28,564 nt of DNA from an uncultured Eubacteriales bacterium (GCA_959602365.1 CAUGSS010000030.1:1-28564), one strand, 5' to 3'. Shown: positions 7,319 to 14,343, numbered from the stretch's first letter. Made by a program: numbers and translations. The notes: a model not told the origin generated them from the letters alone.

Positions 7319-7355
7319 CAAAAAAGCAAGGCCCTGGACGGAACCAGAGCCTTGC
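7319..7355 (-). terminator. terminator of the secreted-protein gene
   Basis: Minus-strand stem GCAAGGCTCTGG pairing CCAGGGCCTTGC (12 pairs, one G-U), followed by TTTTTT. It starts 19 nt after the stop of the gene ending at 7374 and insulates the ABC-F promoter. Confidence 0.85.
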
Positions 7356-7373
7356 CGTGGCTGGAGAAAAACA

Positions 7374-7997
7374 TCATTGGACGGTCACTCGGCAGGAAGC
7401 GGTGACCGGGCCGTCAGGCCAAACGGCATTGTCCATGTCCAGGGAACTGACCGCAATGGAAATCGCGATCTCATCGCCGGAAGCAAAGGCCTGATGGCTG
7501 TCGTGGACCCCCTCCAGATAGCTGCCCGGACTGTCTGTCCCAATCGTATAGGTCTCATAACTGTCAGGCACGGAGAAATCCGTGTAGTTCACATACTTAT
7601 GCGCAACAGAAACGCTTCTAATCAGGGGGGTGTCCAGGGAATTCTCAGGCCGCACAACAATATCGGTGGTCAGCTGCGTGGTGCCGCGCCTCTGGGCAAC
7701 GGTAACTGCGGCACAGAGGGGGACAGACAGGCTGTCTTCTGTGGCGTCCAGGGTGCTCTGTACGTCAGCGGGCAGCGCATCCACATCCATCTCAACCTCG
7801 AAGCGCAGTTCGATCTGGGCCAGAATATCGTACCCCTGGGCGTCGTCCATTGTGGCCTGGCCCACAGAGATGGCATTGGGACCATCCGGAGGAACGGTGC
7901 AGCCTGGGATCATTTCGTGAGCCGACGCAGAGAAAGAGAGTCCCAGCAGGACCGACAGGGAGAGCGCGGCGGCGATAACACGTTTCATCAACTGCAT
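7374..7997 (-). CDS. secreted protein of unknown function
   Basis: 207-residue protein with a clear Sec signal peptide: MQLMKR, a hydrophobic stretch to about residue 22 and an ASA-HE cleavage site. The mature part is acidic and soluble with no domain I recognise; it holds several short beta-like segments (for example YDILAQIELRFEVEMDVDAL and TTQLTTDIVVRPE) and only a few cysteines (mature C29-, C91- and C202-region). No lipobox, no anchor and no repeats are visible. The start at 7997 has AGGAGGG 6 nt upstream; a second ATG three codons later is also possible. It has its own promoter and terminator, so it is a single-gene unit downstream of pta. Candidate roles (cell-surface or matrix protein) are guesses. 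Confidence 0.75.
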   Translation of the reverse strand: MQLMKRVIAAALSLSVLLGLSFSASAHEMIPGCTVPPDGPNAISVGQATMDDAQGYDILAQIELRFEVEMDVDALPADVQSTLDATEDSLSVPLCAAVTVAQRRGTTQLTTDIVVRPENSLDTPLIRSVSVAHKYVNYTDFSVPDSYETYTIGTDSPGSYLEGVHDSHQAFASGDEIAISIAVSSLDMDNAVWPDGPVTASCRVTVQ

Positions 7998-8136
7998 TTT
8001 GATCCCTCCTGTGTTGATATGATACAGATGGTGATTCACCCGGGGAAGGAACTGCAATTAACCGGGATATATCTCCTTCCGCGGACATACTTTGCAGTAC
8101 ATCGGGATCACATCCTTCCTTTTATTTCCCCTTTTT

Positions 8137-8166
8137 ATTTTATCATACATGTTCTGGATCTATCAA
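8137..8166 (-). promoter_or_regulatory. candidate promoter of the secreted-protein gene
   Basis: TTGATA and TAAAAT on the minus strand (each 5 of 6) with an 18-nt spacer. Predicted start near 8130, giving a leader of about 130 nt. Confidence 0.45.
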
Positions 8167-8223
8167 CCCTTCACACCCGGATAACCGTATATTTTTTCCA
8201 GTCTGCGGCCCCCCGCCGGGACA

Positions 8224-8262
8224 GAAAACCGCCCCGGTCCTGGATAAGCGGGCCGGGGCGGT
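8224..8262 (-). terminator. probable terminator of pta
   Basis: Minus-strand ACCGCCCCGG and CCGGGGCGGT form a 10-bp perfect stem with a 15-nt loop, followed by TTTCTGT. The T-tract is short but the position, about 45 nt after the pta stop, fits. Confidence 0.55.
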
Positions 8263-8305
8263 CTGTCGCTGAAAAAATGTATCCTTCCGATCTCCGGGCC
8301 GTGGC

Positions 8306-9286
8306 TCAGGCCAGGGCGGCGGTGATCAGGGCCATCTTGTAGACCTCGTCGGCGTCGCAGCCACGGGACAGGTCGTTGATGGGGGCGTTCAGGCCCTGGA
8401 GGATGGGGCCGTAGGCGGCGAAGCCGCCCAGACGCTGGGCGATCTTATAGCCGATGTTGCCGGACTGGATCTCGGGGAAGATGAAGGTGTTGGCGTGGCC
8501 GGCCACAGGGGAGCCGGGGAACTTCAGCTGGCCCACGGTGGGGGAGACGGCGGCATCGAACTGCATCTCGCCGTCCACCTTCAGCTCGGGATGGGCGGCC
8601 TTGATCTTGGCAGTGGCGTTGGCCACCTTGGTCACCGCGTCGCCCTTGCCGCTGCCCTTGGTGGAGTAGCTCAGCATGGCCACCTTGGGGTCGATGCCGA
8701 AGTAAGCGGCGGTCTTGGCGGTCTCCACGGCGGTCTCCACCAGGGCGTCCTCATCGGGATCGATCTGAATGGCGCAGTCGCCCATGGCCAGGCGCTCTTC
8801 CACCCCGTCCTTCTCCCGGACCAGGATAAAGCAGGAGCTGACGTTCTTGTTGCCGGGCTTGGTCTTGATCAGCTGGAGGGCGGGGCGCACGGTGTCGGCG
8901 GTGGAGTAGGTGGCGCCGCCCAGCAGGGCGTCGGCAACCCCCATCTTCACCAGCATGGTGCCGAAGTAGTTGCCCTTCTTCAGGTTGGCCCGGACGGTGT
9001 CCATGTCCATCTTGCCCTTGCGCAGCTCATACATCTTCTCGGCCATGGCGTCCATATCGGCATAATTTTCGGGGTCCACGATCTCCGCCCCGTCGATGCA
9101 GAAACCGCCCTCGGCGGCGGCGGCCCTCACGGCCTCCACATTGCCCACCAGCACCGGCTTCAGGAAGTCGCCGGCCTTGACCAGCCGGTCGGTGGCGGAC
9201 AGGATACGGGCATCGGTGCCCTCGGTGAACACAATCTTCTTGGGGTTCTTCTTCAGGGTTTCGACCAAAGTTTCAAACAAATCCAT
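8306..9286 (-). CDS. pta: phosphate acetyltransferase
   Basis: 326-residue cytoplasmic enzyme that interconverts acetyl-CoA and acetyl-phosphate, of the normal length for the short clostridial Pta. Diagnostic stretches are KIVFTEGTDARILSA near the start, GGATYSTADTVRPALQLI in the middle, MLSYSTKGSGKGDAV, and the C-terminal ANTFIFPEIQSGNIGYKIAQRL and GLNAPINDLSRGC motifs. The start is the ATG at 9286, 8 nt after GGAGG; 35 upstream in-frame codons lack family similarity. It supports acetate formation with acetate kinase, but ackA is not in this window. The gene stands alone between its own promoter and terminator. Phosphotransbutyrylase is a related alternative, but the conserved motifs fit Pta better. 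Confidence 0.95.
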   Translation of the reverse strand: MDLFETLVETLKKNPKKIVFTEGTDARILSATDRLVKAGDFLKPVLVGNVEAVRAAAAEGGFCIDGAEIVDPENYADMDAMAEKMYELRKGKMDMDTVRANLKKGNYFGTMLVKMGVADALLGGATYSTADTVRPALQLIKTKPGNKNVSSCFILVREKDGVEERLAMGDCAIQIDPDEDALVETAVETAKTAAYFGIDPKVAMLSYSTKGSGKGDAVTKVANATAKIKAAHPELKVDGEMQFDAAVSPTVGQLKFPGSPVAGHANTFIFPEIQSGNIGYKIAQRLGGFAAYGPILQGLNAPINDLSRGCDADEVYKMALITAALA

Positions 9287-9338
9287 GTTTTTTGCCTCCA
9301 TGATTTTGATCCGGCCCGGGGCCGGTCCCAATACTAAC

Positions 9339-9367
9339 AATTTAGCACTATCTCCCATCCATTGCAA
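9339..9367 (-). promoter_or_regulatory. candidate promoter of pta
   Basis: Minus-strand TTGCAA and TAAATT, 17 nt apart, with a start near 9332 and a short leader before the pta ATG. Confidence 0.5.
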
Positions 9368-9549
9368 GTGGGCCGGGGCAATTTCCCGCATAAAAATTGT
9401 GCTCCGGCGAAAATCCGTCCCAAACGGGGCACCTTTTGCCCCGCCCCGTCCCCGGGAAAGCTCCGGCCCGGACGTGACAACTCTGACACAACTGTATGCT
9501 ACAATTTTTTACATTCCCGGCCCGGACCTCCCCCGCCCCGGGCCCCGTC

Positions 9550-9577
9550 TTGCTTTTTCCGGTCAAAGGGCTATACT
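9550..9577 (+). promoter_or_regulatory. candidate promoter of the YARHG lipoprotein gene
   Basis: TTGCTT (4 of 6) and TATACT (5 of 6) with a 16-nt spacer on the plus strand. It implies a 5' UTR of about 210 nt. An extended -10-like TGCTACAAT at about 9487-9495 is an alternative further upstream. I see no other feature in the remainder of the 509-nt gap. Confidence 0.5.
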
Positions 9578-9795
9578 GAAGCCATACGCCCTCCCGTCCT
9601 CCCGGCAGCCGGGGCGCCGCCCGCATCGGGCAGCTGTCTGAATTCCTGCCGCCGCCCGGCAGAGCGGAACCGCCGGCGGGGCAGCCCGCCCCCCAAATCC
9701 GGTTCCATTGCCTGCCCCCAGATTCCGGCCGCTTCTTCAGACGCCGTTCCCTCTCCCTCCACCCCCCGATCCCCCAGCGAAGGAGCCTGATTTCC

Positions 9796-11145
9796 ATGAA
9801 AAAAATGATTCCCGCCGCTCTGGCAATGCTGCTGGCCGCCCTGCTGTCCCTGTCCGCCTGCGGCGGCGCCCCTGCCGCCCAAAGCGGCTTTGCTCCGCCG
9901 AGCTCCGCCCCGGCCCCGGCTCAATCCGGCCCCGACGCCGCCGGAGACAGCTCCGCCCCCGGCGGCGCCTCCCCAGCGCCCTCCGCCCCGGAGAGCGACG
10001 GAGCCGGGGACTGGCGGGGGGCCTATCTGGCCGAGCTGGAGGCTCTGAGCCGCCAGTACGGCCGCTATGTCCAGGAGGAGGACTCCGGGGCGGTCACCGG
10101 AGTAAAATACGGCCAGCTGCTGGACTTTGACGGAGACGGCACCCGGGAGCTGGTGCTGTTGGTGGACAACACGGTGCGGCTGTACACCTGCCGGGCGGGA
10201 ACCGCGGTGCTCCTCCACGAACAGGAGGTGGGCGGGCGCTACGGCCAGACCGACGTCAGCTACACCTTCCAGATAAACGCCCGCTCCGACTCCCCCTGTC
10301 TGGCCATCTCCCACTCCCAGCAGGAGTGGACCGAGGAGGCCATCACCCTGGTGGAGGTGGCCGGAGGCGAGGCGGTGACCACCGAGCTCTTCGCCCAGGC
10401 CGACCGGCGGAGCGACCTGCCCACCCGGGATGTGCTGTCCGCCTTCCAGATAGACGGCCGGAGCGTAACCCGGGAGGAATATGAGGCCCGGCGCGCCGCC
10501 GCCCTGGAGGGCGCCGTGGACATCGACCGGAATTTCGGCGCCTTCCCGGCCACCCGGGCCCAGCTGGAACTGCTGTCCACCGCCCTGGAGCAGGGCCGGG
10601 ATGACGACTACCTTTTGCCCGGCTCCGACGCGGCGCTGCTCACGGCGGAGGACCTGTCCGGCCTGTCCCCCTCCCGGCTGCGGCTGGCCCGCAACGAGAT
10701 CTACGCCCGCCACGGCCGCACCTTCCAGGCCGCGGACCTTCAGGACTATTTCAACGCCCAGGACTGGTATATCGGCATCTACTCCCCGGAGGAATTCGAC
10801 CCGCTGGCCGACACCCTGCTCAACAGATATGAGGCGGCCAACCTGGCTCTGATCCGCGCCCAGGAGGAGTCCGGCAGCGGCGACTCCCCCGCGGCGCAGG
10901 CCGGTCTCACCGGGGAGACGGCCCGGGGCATCGCCGCGGAGCACCGGGCCTTTGACGGCAGCGGGGAACCGGCGGCCCCGGAGGCCGGCCGCCCCACGGC
11001 CCTGTCCTCCGGCGGGCTCCAGCCCACGGACGGGACGGATTGCCAGATCTTCCGGCCGGCGGATGACAGCCCCCGCTCCCCCCTGTGCCGGGCCTGTGCG
11101 GACGCCGCCACCGGCCCAAAATCCTCCGCCGCGCCGGAGGGGTGA
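9796..11145 (+). CDS. YARHG-domain lipoprotein
   Basis: 449-residue predicted lipoprotein. It has a Lys-Lys start, a hydrophobic core and the lipobox LSAC with C22 as the lipidated residue, then a Pro/Ala/Ser-rich spacer to about residue 70. A DFDGDG calcium-binding-like loop (D110, D112, D114) precedes a TRELVLLVD strand. Around 290-335 lies a YARHG domain with RLARNEIYARHGRTF and YFNAQDWY, a module found in many Firmicutes surface lipoproteins of unknown function. The last ~90 residues are low-complexity and Pro/Gly/Arg-rich and do not look like folded protein, so a frameshift or relaxed tail is possible. The ATG has AAGGAG 10 nt upstream. It has its own promoter and a strong terminator. 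Confidence 0.85.
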   Translation: MKKMIPAALAMLLAALLSLSACGGAPAAQSGFAPPSSAPAPAQSGPDAAGDSSAPGGASPAPSAPESDGAGDWRGAYLAELEALSRQYGRYVQEEDSGAVTGVKYGQLLDFDGDGTRELVLLVDNTVRLYTCRAGTAVLLHEQEVGGRYGQTDVSYTFQINARSDSPCLAISHSQQEWTEEAITLVEVAGGEAVTTELFAQADRRSDLPTRDVLSAFQIDGRSVTREEYEARRAAALEGAVDIDRNFGAFPATRAQLELLSTALEQGRDDDYLLPGSDAALLTAEDLSGLSPSRLRLARNEIYARHGRTFQAADLQDYFNAQDWYIGIYSPEEFDPLADTLLNRYEAANLALIRAQEESGSGDSPAAQAGLTGETARGIAAEHRAFDGSGEPAAPEAGRPTALSSGGLQPTDGTDCQIFRPADDSPRSPLCRACADAATGPKSSAAPEG

Positions 11146-11178
11146 GCCCCCAAAGCGGCGGAACTGCTACGAAATCAG

Positions 11179-11241
11179 GCGATTCTGTCATGCTGAGCCC
11201 CAAGGGGGCGAAGCATCTTTTTCCCCAGGGACAAGCGCCGG
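11179..11241 (-). repeat. dispersed repeat copy, inverted relative to 18079-18152
   Basis: About 60 bp matching, in reverse complement and with only a few differences, the sequence at about 18088-18150 (GATTCTGTCATGCTGAGC, then the GCGAAGCATC part and CCAGGGACAA). It lies just after the lipoprotein stop in a convergent gap. Confidence 0.75.
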
Positions 11242-11269
11242 AAAAACCTTCCCCGGCGCTCAGGCGCAC

Positions 11270-11325
11270 AAAACCCATGGGGGCTGCTGCAAACGCTGCA
11301 GCAGCCCCCATGATTTCTTTTGATT
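11270..11325. terminator. bidirectional terminator between the lipoprotein and prmA
   Basis: Perfect 16-bp inverted repeat starting CATGGGGGCTGC at 11276, with a 5-nt loop, ending at 11312. The plus strand continues ATTTCTTTTG; the minus strand continues GGTTTTGTG. It can end both convergent transcripts. Confidence 0.85.
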
Positions 11326-11328
11326 GTC

Positions 11329-12309
11329 TCAGCGCTCTCCGGTCCGCCGGGCGGCGAGGGAGACCCAGCCCTCCCGCTCCCGCTCTTCAAAGACGGTAAA
11401 GCCGTTTCCCTCCAGCGCCTCCCGCACATCCCCGGCCCGGTGGCCGATGATGCCGGAGCACAGGAACACTCCGCCCGGGGCCAGAAAACGGCCCACATGG
11501 CCGGAGAGGGGGATGATCACATCGGCGATGATGTTGGCCAGCACCAGGGGGTACTGCCCCGCCAGATTCCGGGCCAAATCCTCGTCCCCGGTGACATCGC
11601 CGCAGAACACCTCCAGCCGGTCTTCCACCCCGTTGAAGCCGGCGTTTTCCTCCGCCACCCGGACCGCCTTGGGGTCGATGTCACAGCCCCTGGCCCGGGA
11701 GGCGCCCAGCACCAGGGCGGCGATGGCCAGAATTCCGCTGCCGCAGCCCAGATCCAGCACCGGCGCCCCCGGTACCACAAACCGCTCCAGCCCCTCCAGG
11801 CACAGCCGGGTGGTGCCGTGGCTGCCGGTGCCAAAGATAAGCCCCGGGTTCAGGTACACCGGCGTCCGGCCCTCCGGCACCGGCTTGCCCCGCTCCCACT
11901 CGGGGACAATGTACAGCTGCTCCCCCACCGGGAACGCCTGATAATACTTCTGCCAGTTGTGGGCCCAGTCCTCCTCCCGCAGCGGGCGGGTGCGGACGGC
12001 CAGGCTGCCGCAGTCCGCCTCGGTGCGCGCCCGGAAGGCGGGCAGGCCCGCCTTCAGCTCCTCCAGCCGGGCCCGGCCGTCCTCGTCGTCGGTCAGATAG
12101 CAGATCACCCGGTTGGCCCCGGCGCGGCTCTCCTTCAGCGCCTGGTCCACCTCGTCCCAGCAGCTCTTGTTCTCGTCGGCAAACTGCTCGAAGTCCGCCG
12201 CCTCTTCCACCACCAGGCCTCCCACCCCCAGGGCGGTGAGATAGGCGCACACCGGCTCAATGCCCGCCCCGGTGGTGTCAATGGTCACTTCCAGCCAAAC
12301 CTGTTCCAT
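11329..12309 (-). CDS. prmA: ribosomal protein L11 methyltransferase
   Basis: 326-residue cytoplasmic SAM-dependent methyltransferase that methylates ribosomal protein L11. The N-terminal ~100 residues form the substrate-recognition region; the catalytic part has the PrmA-specific FGTGSHGTTRLCLEGLE (about 159-175), motif I VLDLGCGSGILAIAAL (184-199), the acidic CDIDPKAV after beta-2 and the NII motif (about 259-261). Length is normal. The ATG at 12309 follows a GAGGAAT site and overlaps the 3' end of the upstream GNAT gene by 32 nt, so the two are co-transcribed and probably translationally coupled. It ends in the bidirectional terminator. Confidence 0.96.
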   Translation of the reverse strand: MEQVWLEVTIDTTGAGIEPVCAYLTALGVGGLVVEEAADFEQFADENKSCWDEVDQALKESRAGANRVICYLTDDEDGRARLEELKAGLPAFRARTEADCGSLAVRTRPLREEDWAHNWQKYYQAFPVGEQLYIVPEWERGKPVPEGRTPVYLNPGLIFGTGSHGTTRLCLEGLERFVVPGAPVLDLGCGSGILAIAALVLGASRARGCDIDPKAVRVAEENAGFNGVEDRLEVFCGDVTGDEDLARNLAGQYPLVLANIIADVIIPLSGHVGRFLAPGGVFLCSGIIGHRAGDVREALEGNGFTVFEEREREGWVSLAARRTGER

Positions 12310-12811
12310 ATTCCTCGCGCGCTCCTTTCCCGGCGGCAGGACTCAGCTCCCGCCGCCAGACCTCCAGGCCGTCACTCCGGCCCTGATATGCAAACTGAAA
12401 TTGCCGGGCAATGCAGGCGGTGGCACGCTGCTCCGGGTGATGCTCCAGCACCACCGCCGGGATCCGGCGCTCTGCCGCCCAGGCCAGGACCGCCGCCGTC
12501 AGCTCCCGGGCAAAGCCCCGGCCCCAGCAGCAGGGGCGCAGGATCCAGCCCAGCTCCCACGCCTCCCCCGTCCAGGGGTGGAAGATCAGCTGGCCGATCA
12601 GCCTTCCGGCATCCCGGGAGAGGACGGCCCAGATCAGCTTCTCCTCCCCCAACCCTGCCCAGGCCAGGAAGCGGCGGGTCTGCTCCGGCGTATAGGGGGG
12701 CTCAATCCAGGCCATCACCGCCGGATCTCCCAGGATCTCCGCCAGCGCCGCCTCATCTTCTCCCCGAAAAGGGCGCACCCGCAGCCGGGGCGTCTCCAGG
12801 GTCAGCTCCAT
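12278..12811 (-). CDS. GNAT acetyltransferase, RimJ/RimL-like
   Basis: 177-residue GNAT-fold acetyltransferase. The start LETPRLRVRPFRGEDEAAL is the usual RimJ/RimL-type opening (beta-1 and alpha-1); the acetyl-CoA-binding turn is WGRGFARE (Q/R-x-x-G-x-G/A form), with an ELGWILRP strand before it. The substrate may be a protein N-terminus or a small amine; the sequence does not tell. The start is the ATG at 12811 after AGGTGAG. A longer frame extends upstream but overlaps the divergent gene and is not plausible. It is the first gene of a two-gene operon with prmA. Confidence 0.85.
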   Translation of the reverse strand: MELTLETPRLRVRPFRGEDEAALAEILGDPAVMAWIEPPYTPEQTRRFLAWAGLGEEKLIWAVLSRDAGRLIGQLIFHPWTGEAWELGWILRPCCWGRGFARELTAAVLAWAAERRIPAVVLEHHPEQRATACIARQFQFAYQGRSDGLEVWRRELSPAAGKGAREEYGTGLAGSDH

Positions 12812-12845
12812 GCCCTCACCTGCTTTGCTCCGATTGATACCATTG

Positions 12846-12874
12846 ATTGTACCATATCCCGCCCGCCAACAAAA
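12846..12874 (-). promoter_or_regulatory. candidate promoter of the GNAT-prmA operon
   Basis: Minus-strand extended -10 TGGTACAAT (TACAAT at 12851-12846) with a weak -35 (TTTTGT). Start expected near 12839, about 28 nt before the ATG. Confidence 0.45.
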
Positions 12875-12891
12875 GACTTTCCCGAAAACCG

Positions 12892-12920
12892 TTGCGCCCG
12901 CCCCGGCGGGCTGGTACAAT
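12892..12920 (+). promoter_or_regulatory. candidate promoter of the GNAT-tadA operon
   Basis: TTGCGC and an extended -10 TGGTACAAT (TACAAT at 12915-12920) with a 17-nt spacer on the plus strand. It is back to back with the promoter for the minus-strand GNAT. Confidence 0.55.
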
Positions 12921-13012
12921 GAAGCCGTCCGGGACTGCGCCCCAGACGCCCGGCAAACCGGCCGACGCCCTCCGGGGCCCGCAGCCCAATCCAGAAAGGC
13001 AGGAGGCCCCCT

Positions 13013-13513
13013 ATGGTCCGGTGGATTCAGGATCCAGCCGCGCGGCAGTCCATCGCCGCCGAAATTTTGCACGCGCTGCCCCAGTGGTTCGGGCTGCCCG
13101 ACAGCACCGCCCAGTATGTCCGCACCTGCGGCAGCCTGCCCTTCTGGGCCTGGCTGGAGGAGGACGGCGTCCCCTCCGGCTTTATCGCCCTGCAGGAGAC
13201 CAGCCCCTGTGCCGCGGAGATCCTCTGTATGGGGGTGCTGCCCCACCTCCACCGCCGGGGCATCGGCGCCGCCCTGGGGCGCGCCGCCCGGGACTGGGCC
13301 ATAGGGCAGGGTTATGAATTTCTCCAGGTGAAAACGGTCCAGCGGGGCCGCTATCCGGAGTACGACCGCACCAACGCCTTCTATGAGGCCCTGGGCTTCC
13401 GGCCCCTGGCGTGTCTGCCGGAGCTGTGGGACCCCCACAACCCCTGCCAGCTCTATATCATGGCCCTGCCCGGGGCCGCCGCGGAGAGGGACATCCATGC
13501 GGCCGGGGCCTGA
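13013..13513 (+). CDS. GNAT acetyltransferase
   Basis: 166-residue GNAT. The core strand EILCMGVLPHLHRRGIGAALGRAARDWA contains the acetyl-CoA-binding HRRGIGAAL motif; NAFYEALGF is the usual C-terminal helix before the last strands. The N-terminal part is short and the substrate unknown. AGGAGG lies 6 nt before the ATG. The last 17 nt overlap the tadA start, which suggests translational coupling. Confidence 0.9.
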   Translation: MVRWIQDPAARQSIAAEILHALPQWFGLPDSTAQYVRTCGSLPFWAWLEEDGVPSGFIALQETSPCAAEILCMGVLPHLHRRGIGAALGRAARDWAIGQGYEFLQVKTVQRGRYPEYDRTNAFYEALGFRPLACLPELWDPHNPCQLYIMALPGAAAERDIHAAGA

Positions 13514-13976
13514 GCAGTGGACCTGCTATATGGAGCAGGCCCTCGCGCTGGCCCGCCGGGCGGCGGCGCTGGGGGAGGTGCCGGTGGGGGCGCTGGTGGT
13601 CAAGGACGGCCAGGTCATCGGCCGGGGGTACAACCGCCGGGAGACCGACGCCGACGCCACCGCCCACGCAGAGATGCTGGCCATTCGGGAGGCCTGCCGG
13701 TCCCTGGAGGGGTGGCGGCTGGAGGGGTGCACCCTCTTTGTCACCCTGGAGCCCTGCCCCATGTGCACCGGCGCCATCCTGCAGAGCCGGCTGAGCCAGG
13801 TGGTCTTCGGGGCCTTTGACCCCCGCTCCGGCTGCTGCGGCAGCCGCCTCTCCCTGACCGAGGTGGAGGGCTTTGACGCCCACCCCGCCCTGTACGGCGG
13901 GGTATTGGAACGGGAATGCGCCGAACTGCTCCAGGAATTCTTTGCCCGGCGCAGGGGCGGCCCTGAGGCCAGGTAG
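13497..13976 (+). CDS. tadA: tRNA-specific adenosine deaminase
   Basis: 159-residue zinc enzyme that converts adenosine 34 to inosine in tRNA-Arg(ACG). The zinc and proton-shuttle residues are H57 and E59 of HAE and C87 and C90 of PCPMC; the EVPVGALVV strand and SRLSQVVFGAFDP segment are typical. The ATG at 13497 has GGAGAGGG close upstream and overlaps the GNAT gene; MEQALALA twelve codons in is the usual family start and remains an alternative. In many Firmicutes the SRP RNA sits next to tadA, but I see no such RNA here; the downstream region instead carries two candidate sRNAs. Confidence 0.95.
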   Translation: MRPGPEQWTCYMEQALALARRAAALGEVPVGALVVKDGQVIGRGYNRRETDADATAHAEMLAIREACRSLEGWRLEGCTLFVTLEPCPMCTGAILQSRLSQVVFGAFDPRSGCCGSRLSLTEVEGFDAHPALYGGVLERECAELLQEFFARRRGGPEAR

Positions 13977-13992
13977 GCCGCAGAATTTTTTA
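13957..13992 (+). terminator. candidate terminator overlapping the tadA stop
   Basis: GCGGCC (13957-13962) pairs GGCCGC (13976-13981), with CTG/CAG inside, followed by AGAATTTTTT. It overlaps the end of tadA. Confidence 0.5.
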
Positions 13993-14003
13993 AATTTAAT
14001 ACT

Positions 14004-14056
14004 TTTGTAATACTTGGACGCGCATTTTTGTAATATGTCCCTGTTATTCTTATACT
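14004..14056 (+). promoter_or_regulatory. promoter of candidate sRNA 1, with paired TTTGTAA boxes
   Basis: TTGTAA (14028-14033) and TATACT (14051-14056) are 17 nt apart. A second TTTGTAA (14004-14010) lies exactly 23 nt upstream of the one overlapping the -35 box. Two direct boxes about two helical turns apart suggest a response-regulator site. The same arrangement recurs in copy 2. Confidence 0.55.
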
Positions 14057-14062
14057 CGCAAG

Positions 14063-14142
14063 AGCAAGCTTTTTCATTTTCCCCTCTTTTTGAATTTGAG
14101 ACGGTCGACGGGTGGTGTCCTGAGATCGTCTCCTTTTCTTTT
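14063..14142 (+). ncRNA. candidate small RNA 1 (tandem sibling pair)
   Basis: Predicted ~80-nt transcript. The 5' half is C/U-rich and unpaired (GCAAGCTTTTTCATTTTCCC, then CTCTTTTT); its reverse complement reads as GAGGGG, three As and ATGAAAAAGCTT, i.e. a Shine-Dalgarno and start. The 3' half is a terminator hairpin GAGACGGTC (14098-14106)/GATCGTCTC (14124-14132), then CTTTTCTTTT. Local GC content is far below its surroundings. Copy 2 keeps promoter, seed and hairpin position while the hairpin sequence differs, which is what selection on an RNA would give. Inferred; no expression evidence. Confidence 0.5.
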
Positions 14143-14171
14143 CCCCGGACAAATTTTTCAAACTTTATGGT

Positions 14172-14224
14172 TTTGTAACAAATCCTTGCGAATCTTTGTA
14201 ATATCTGCCTGCTATTCTGATACT
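14172..14224 (+). promoter_or_regulatory. promoter of candidate sRNA 2, with paired TTTGTAA boxes
   Basis: TTGTAA (14196-14201) and GATACT (14219-14224) are 17 nt apart, with another TTTGTAA at 14172-14178, again 23 nt upstream of the one at the -35 box. It is offset exactly 168 nt from copy 1. Confidence 0.5.
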
Positions 14225-14230
14225 CGCAAG

Positions 14231-14316
14231 GGCAAGCAAGCTTTTTCATTTTTCTCCTCTTTATTTGGAATCGAGGCGGGCTCCGGACGCAGACCGGGAG
14301 CACGCCTCTTTTCTGT
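14231..14316 (+). ncRNA. candidate small RNA 2 (tandem sibling pair)
   Basis: Predicted ~86-nt transcript. It has the same seed, CAAGCTTTTTCATTTTTC then TCCTC, with a 4-nt CAAG duplication just before it, and an independent terminator: GAGGCG (14273-14278) and GCTCC (14280-14284) pair GGAGC (14297-14301) and CGCCTC (14303-14308), followed by TTTTCTG. The reverse complement of the seed reads GAGGAG, five As and TGAAAAAGCTT, again a start region. No start site in this window matches it, so any target is elsewhere. Inferred. Confidence 0.5.
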
Positions 14317-14343
14317 CCCCCGCTCCGGCCGGGCGCAAACGCC

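Larger units (their letters stand above)
13984..14316 (+). repeat. tandem duplication of an AT-rich ~168-nt unit
   Basis: Two diverged direct copies (about 13984-14146 and 14151-14316). Conserved blocks are AATTTTT..AA.TTTA, TTTTGTAA, TTTGTAATAT, TATTCT, ATACTCGCAAG and the CAAGCTTTTTCATTTT seed. The hairpin parts differ but fold alike. Confidence 0.75.

Noticed and set aside
5355..8342. A 995-codon open frame on the plus strand across the ABC-F and secreted-protein genes
   Set aside because: Spans two unrelated genes, a leader and two terminators; composition is Pro/Gly/Gln-rich shadow sequence.
12812..13498. N-terminal extension of the minus-strand GNAT to 406 residues
   Set aside because: It overlaps the plus-strand GNAT and its ribosome site; the family start and AGGTGAG support ATG 12811.
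13977..14062. SRP RNA (ffs), often found beside tadA
   Set aside because: The sequence is AT-rich and lacks the SRP helix 8 motifs.
13458..14303. Minus-strand genes beginning MKKLA in the AT-rich duplication
   Set aside because: Both have ATG and ribosome-like sequence, but the frames run out into the shadow of tadA, differ from one another, and look like no protein; the plus-strand RNA reading fits better.
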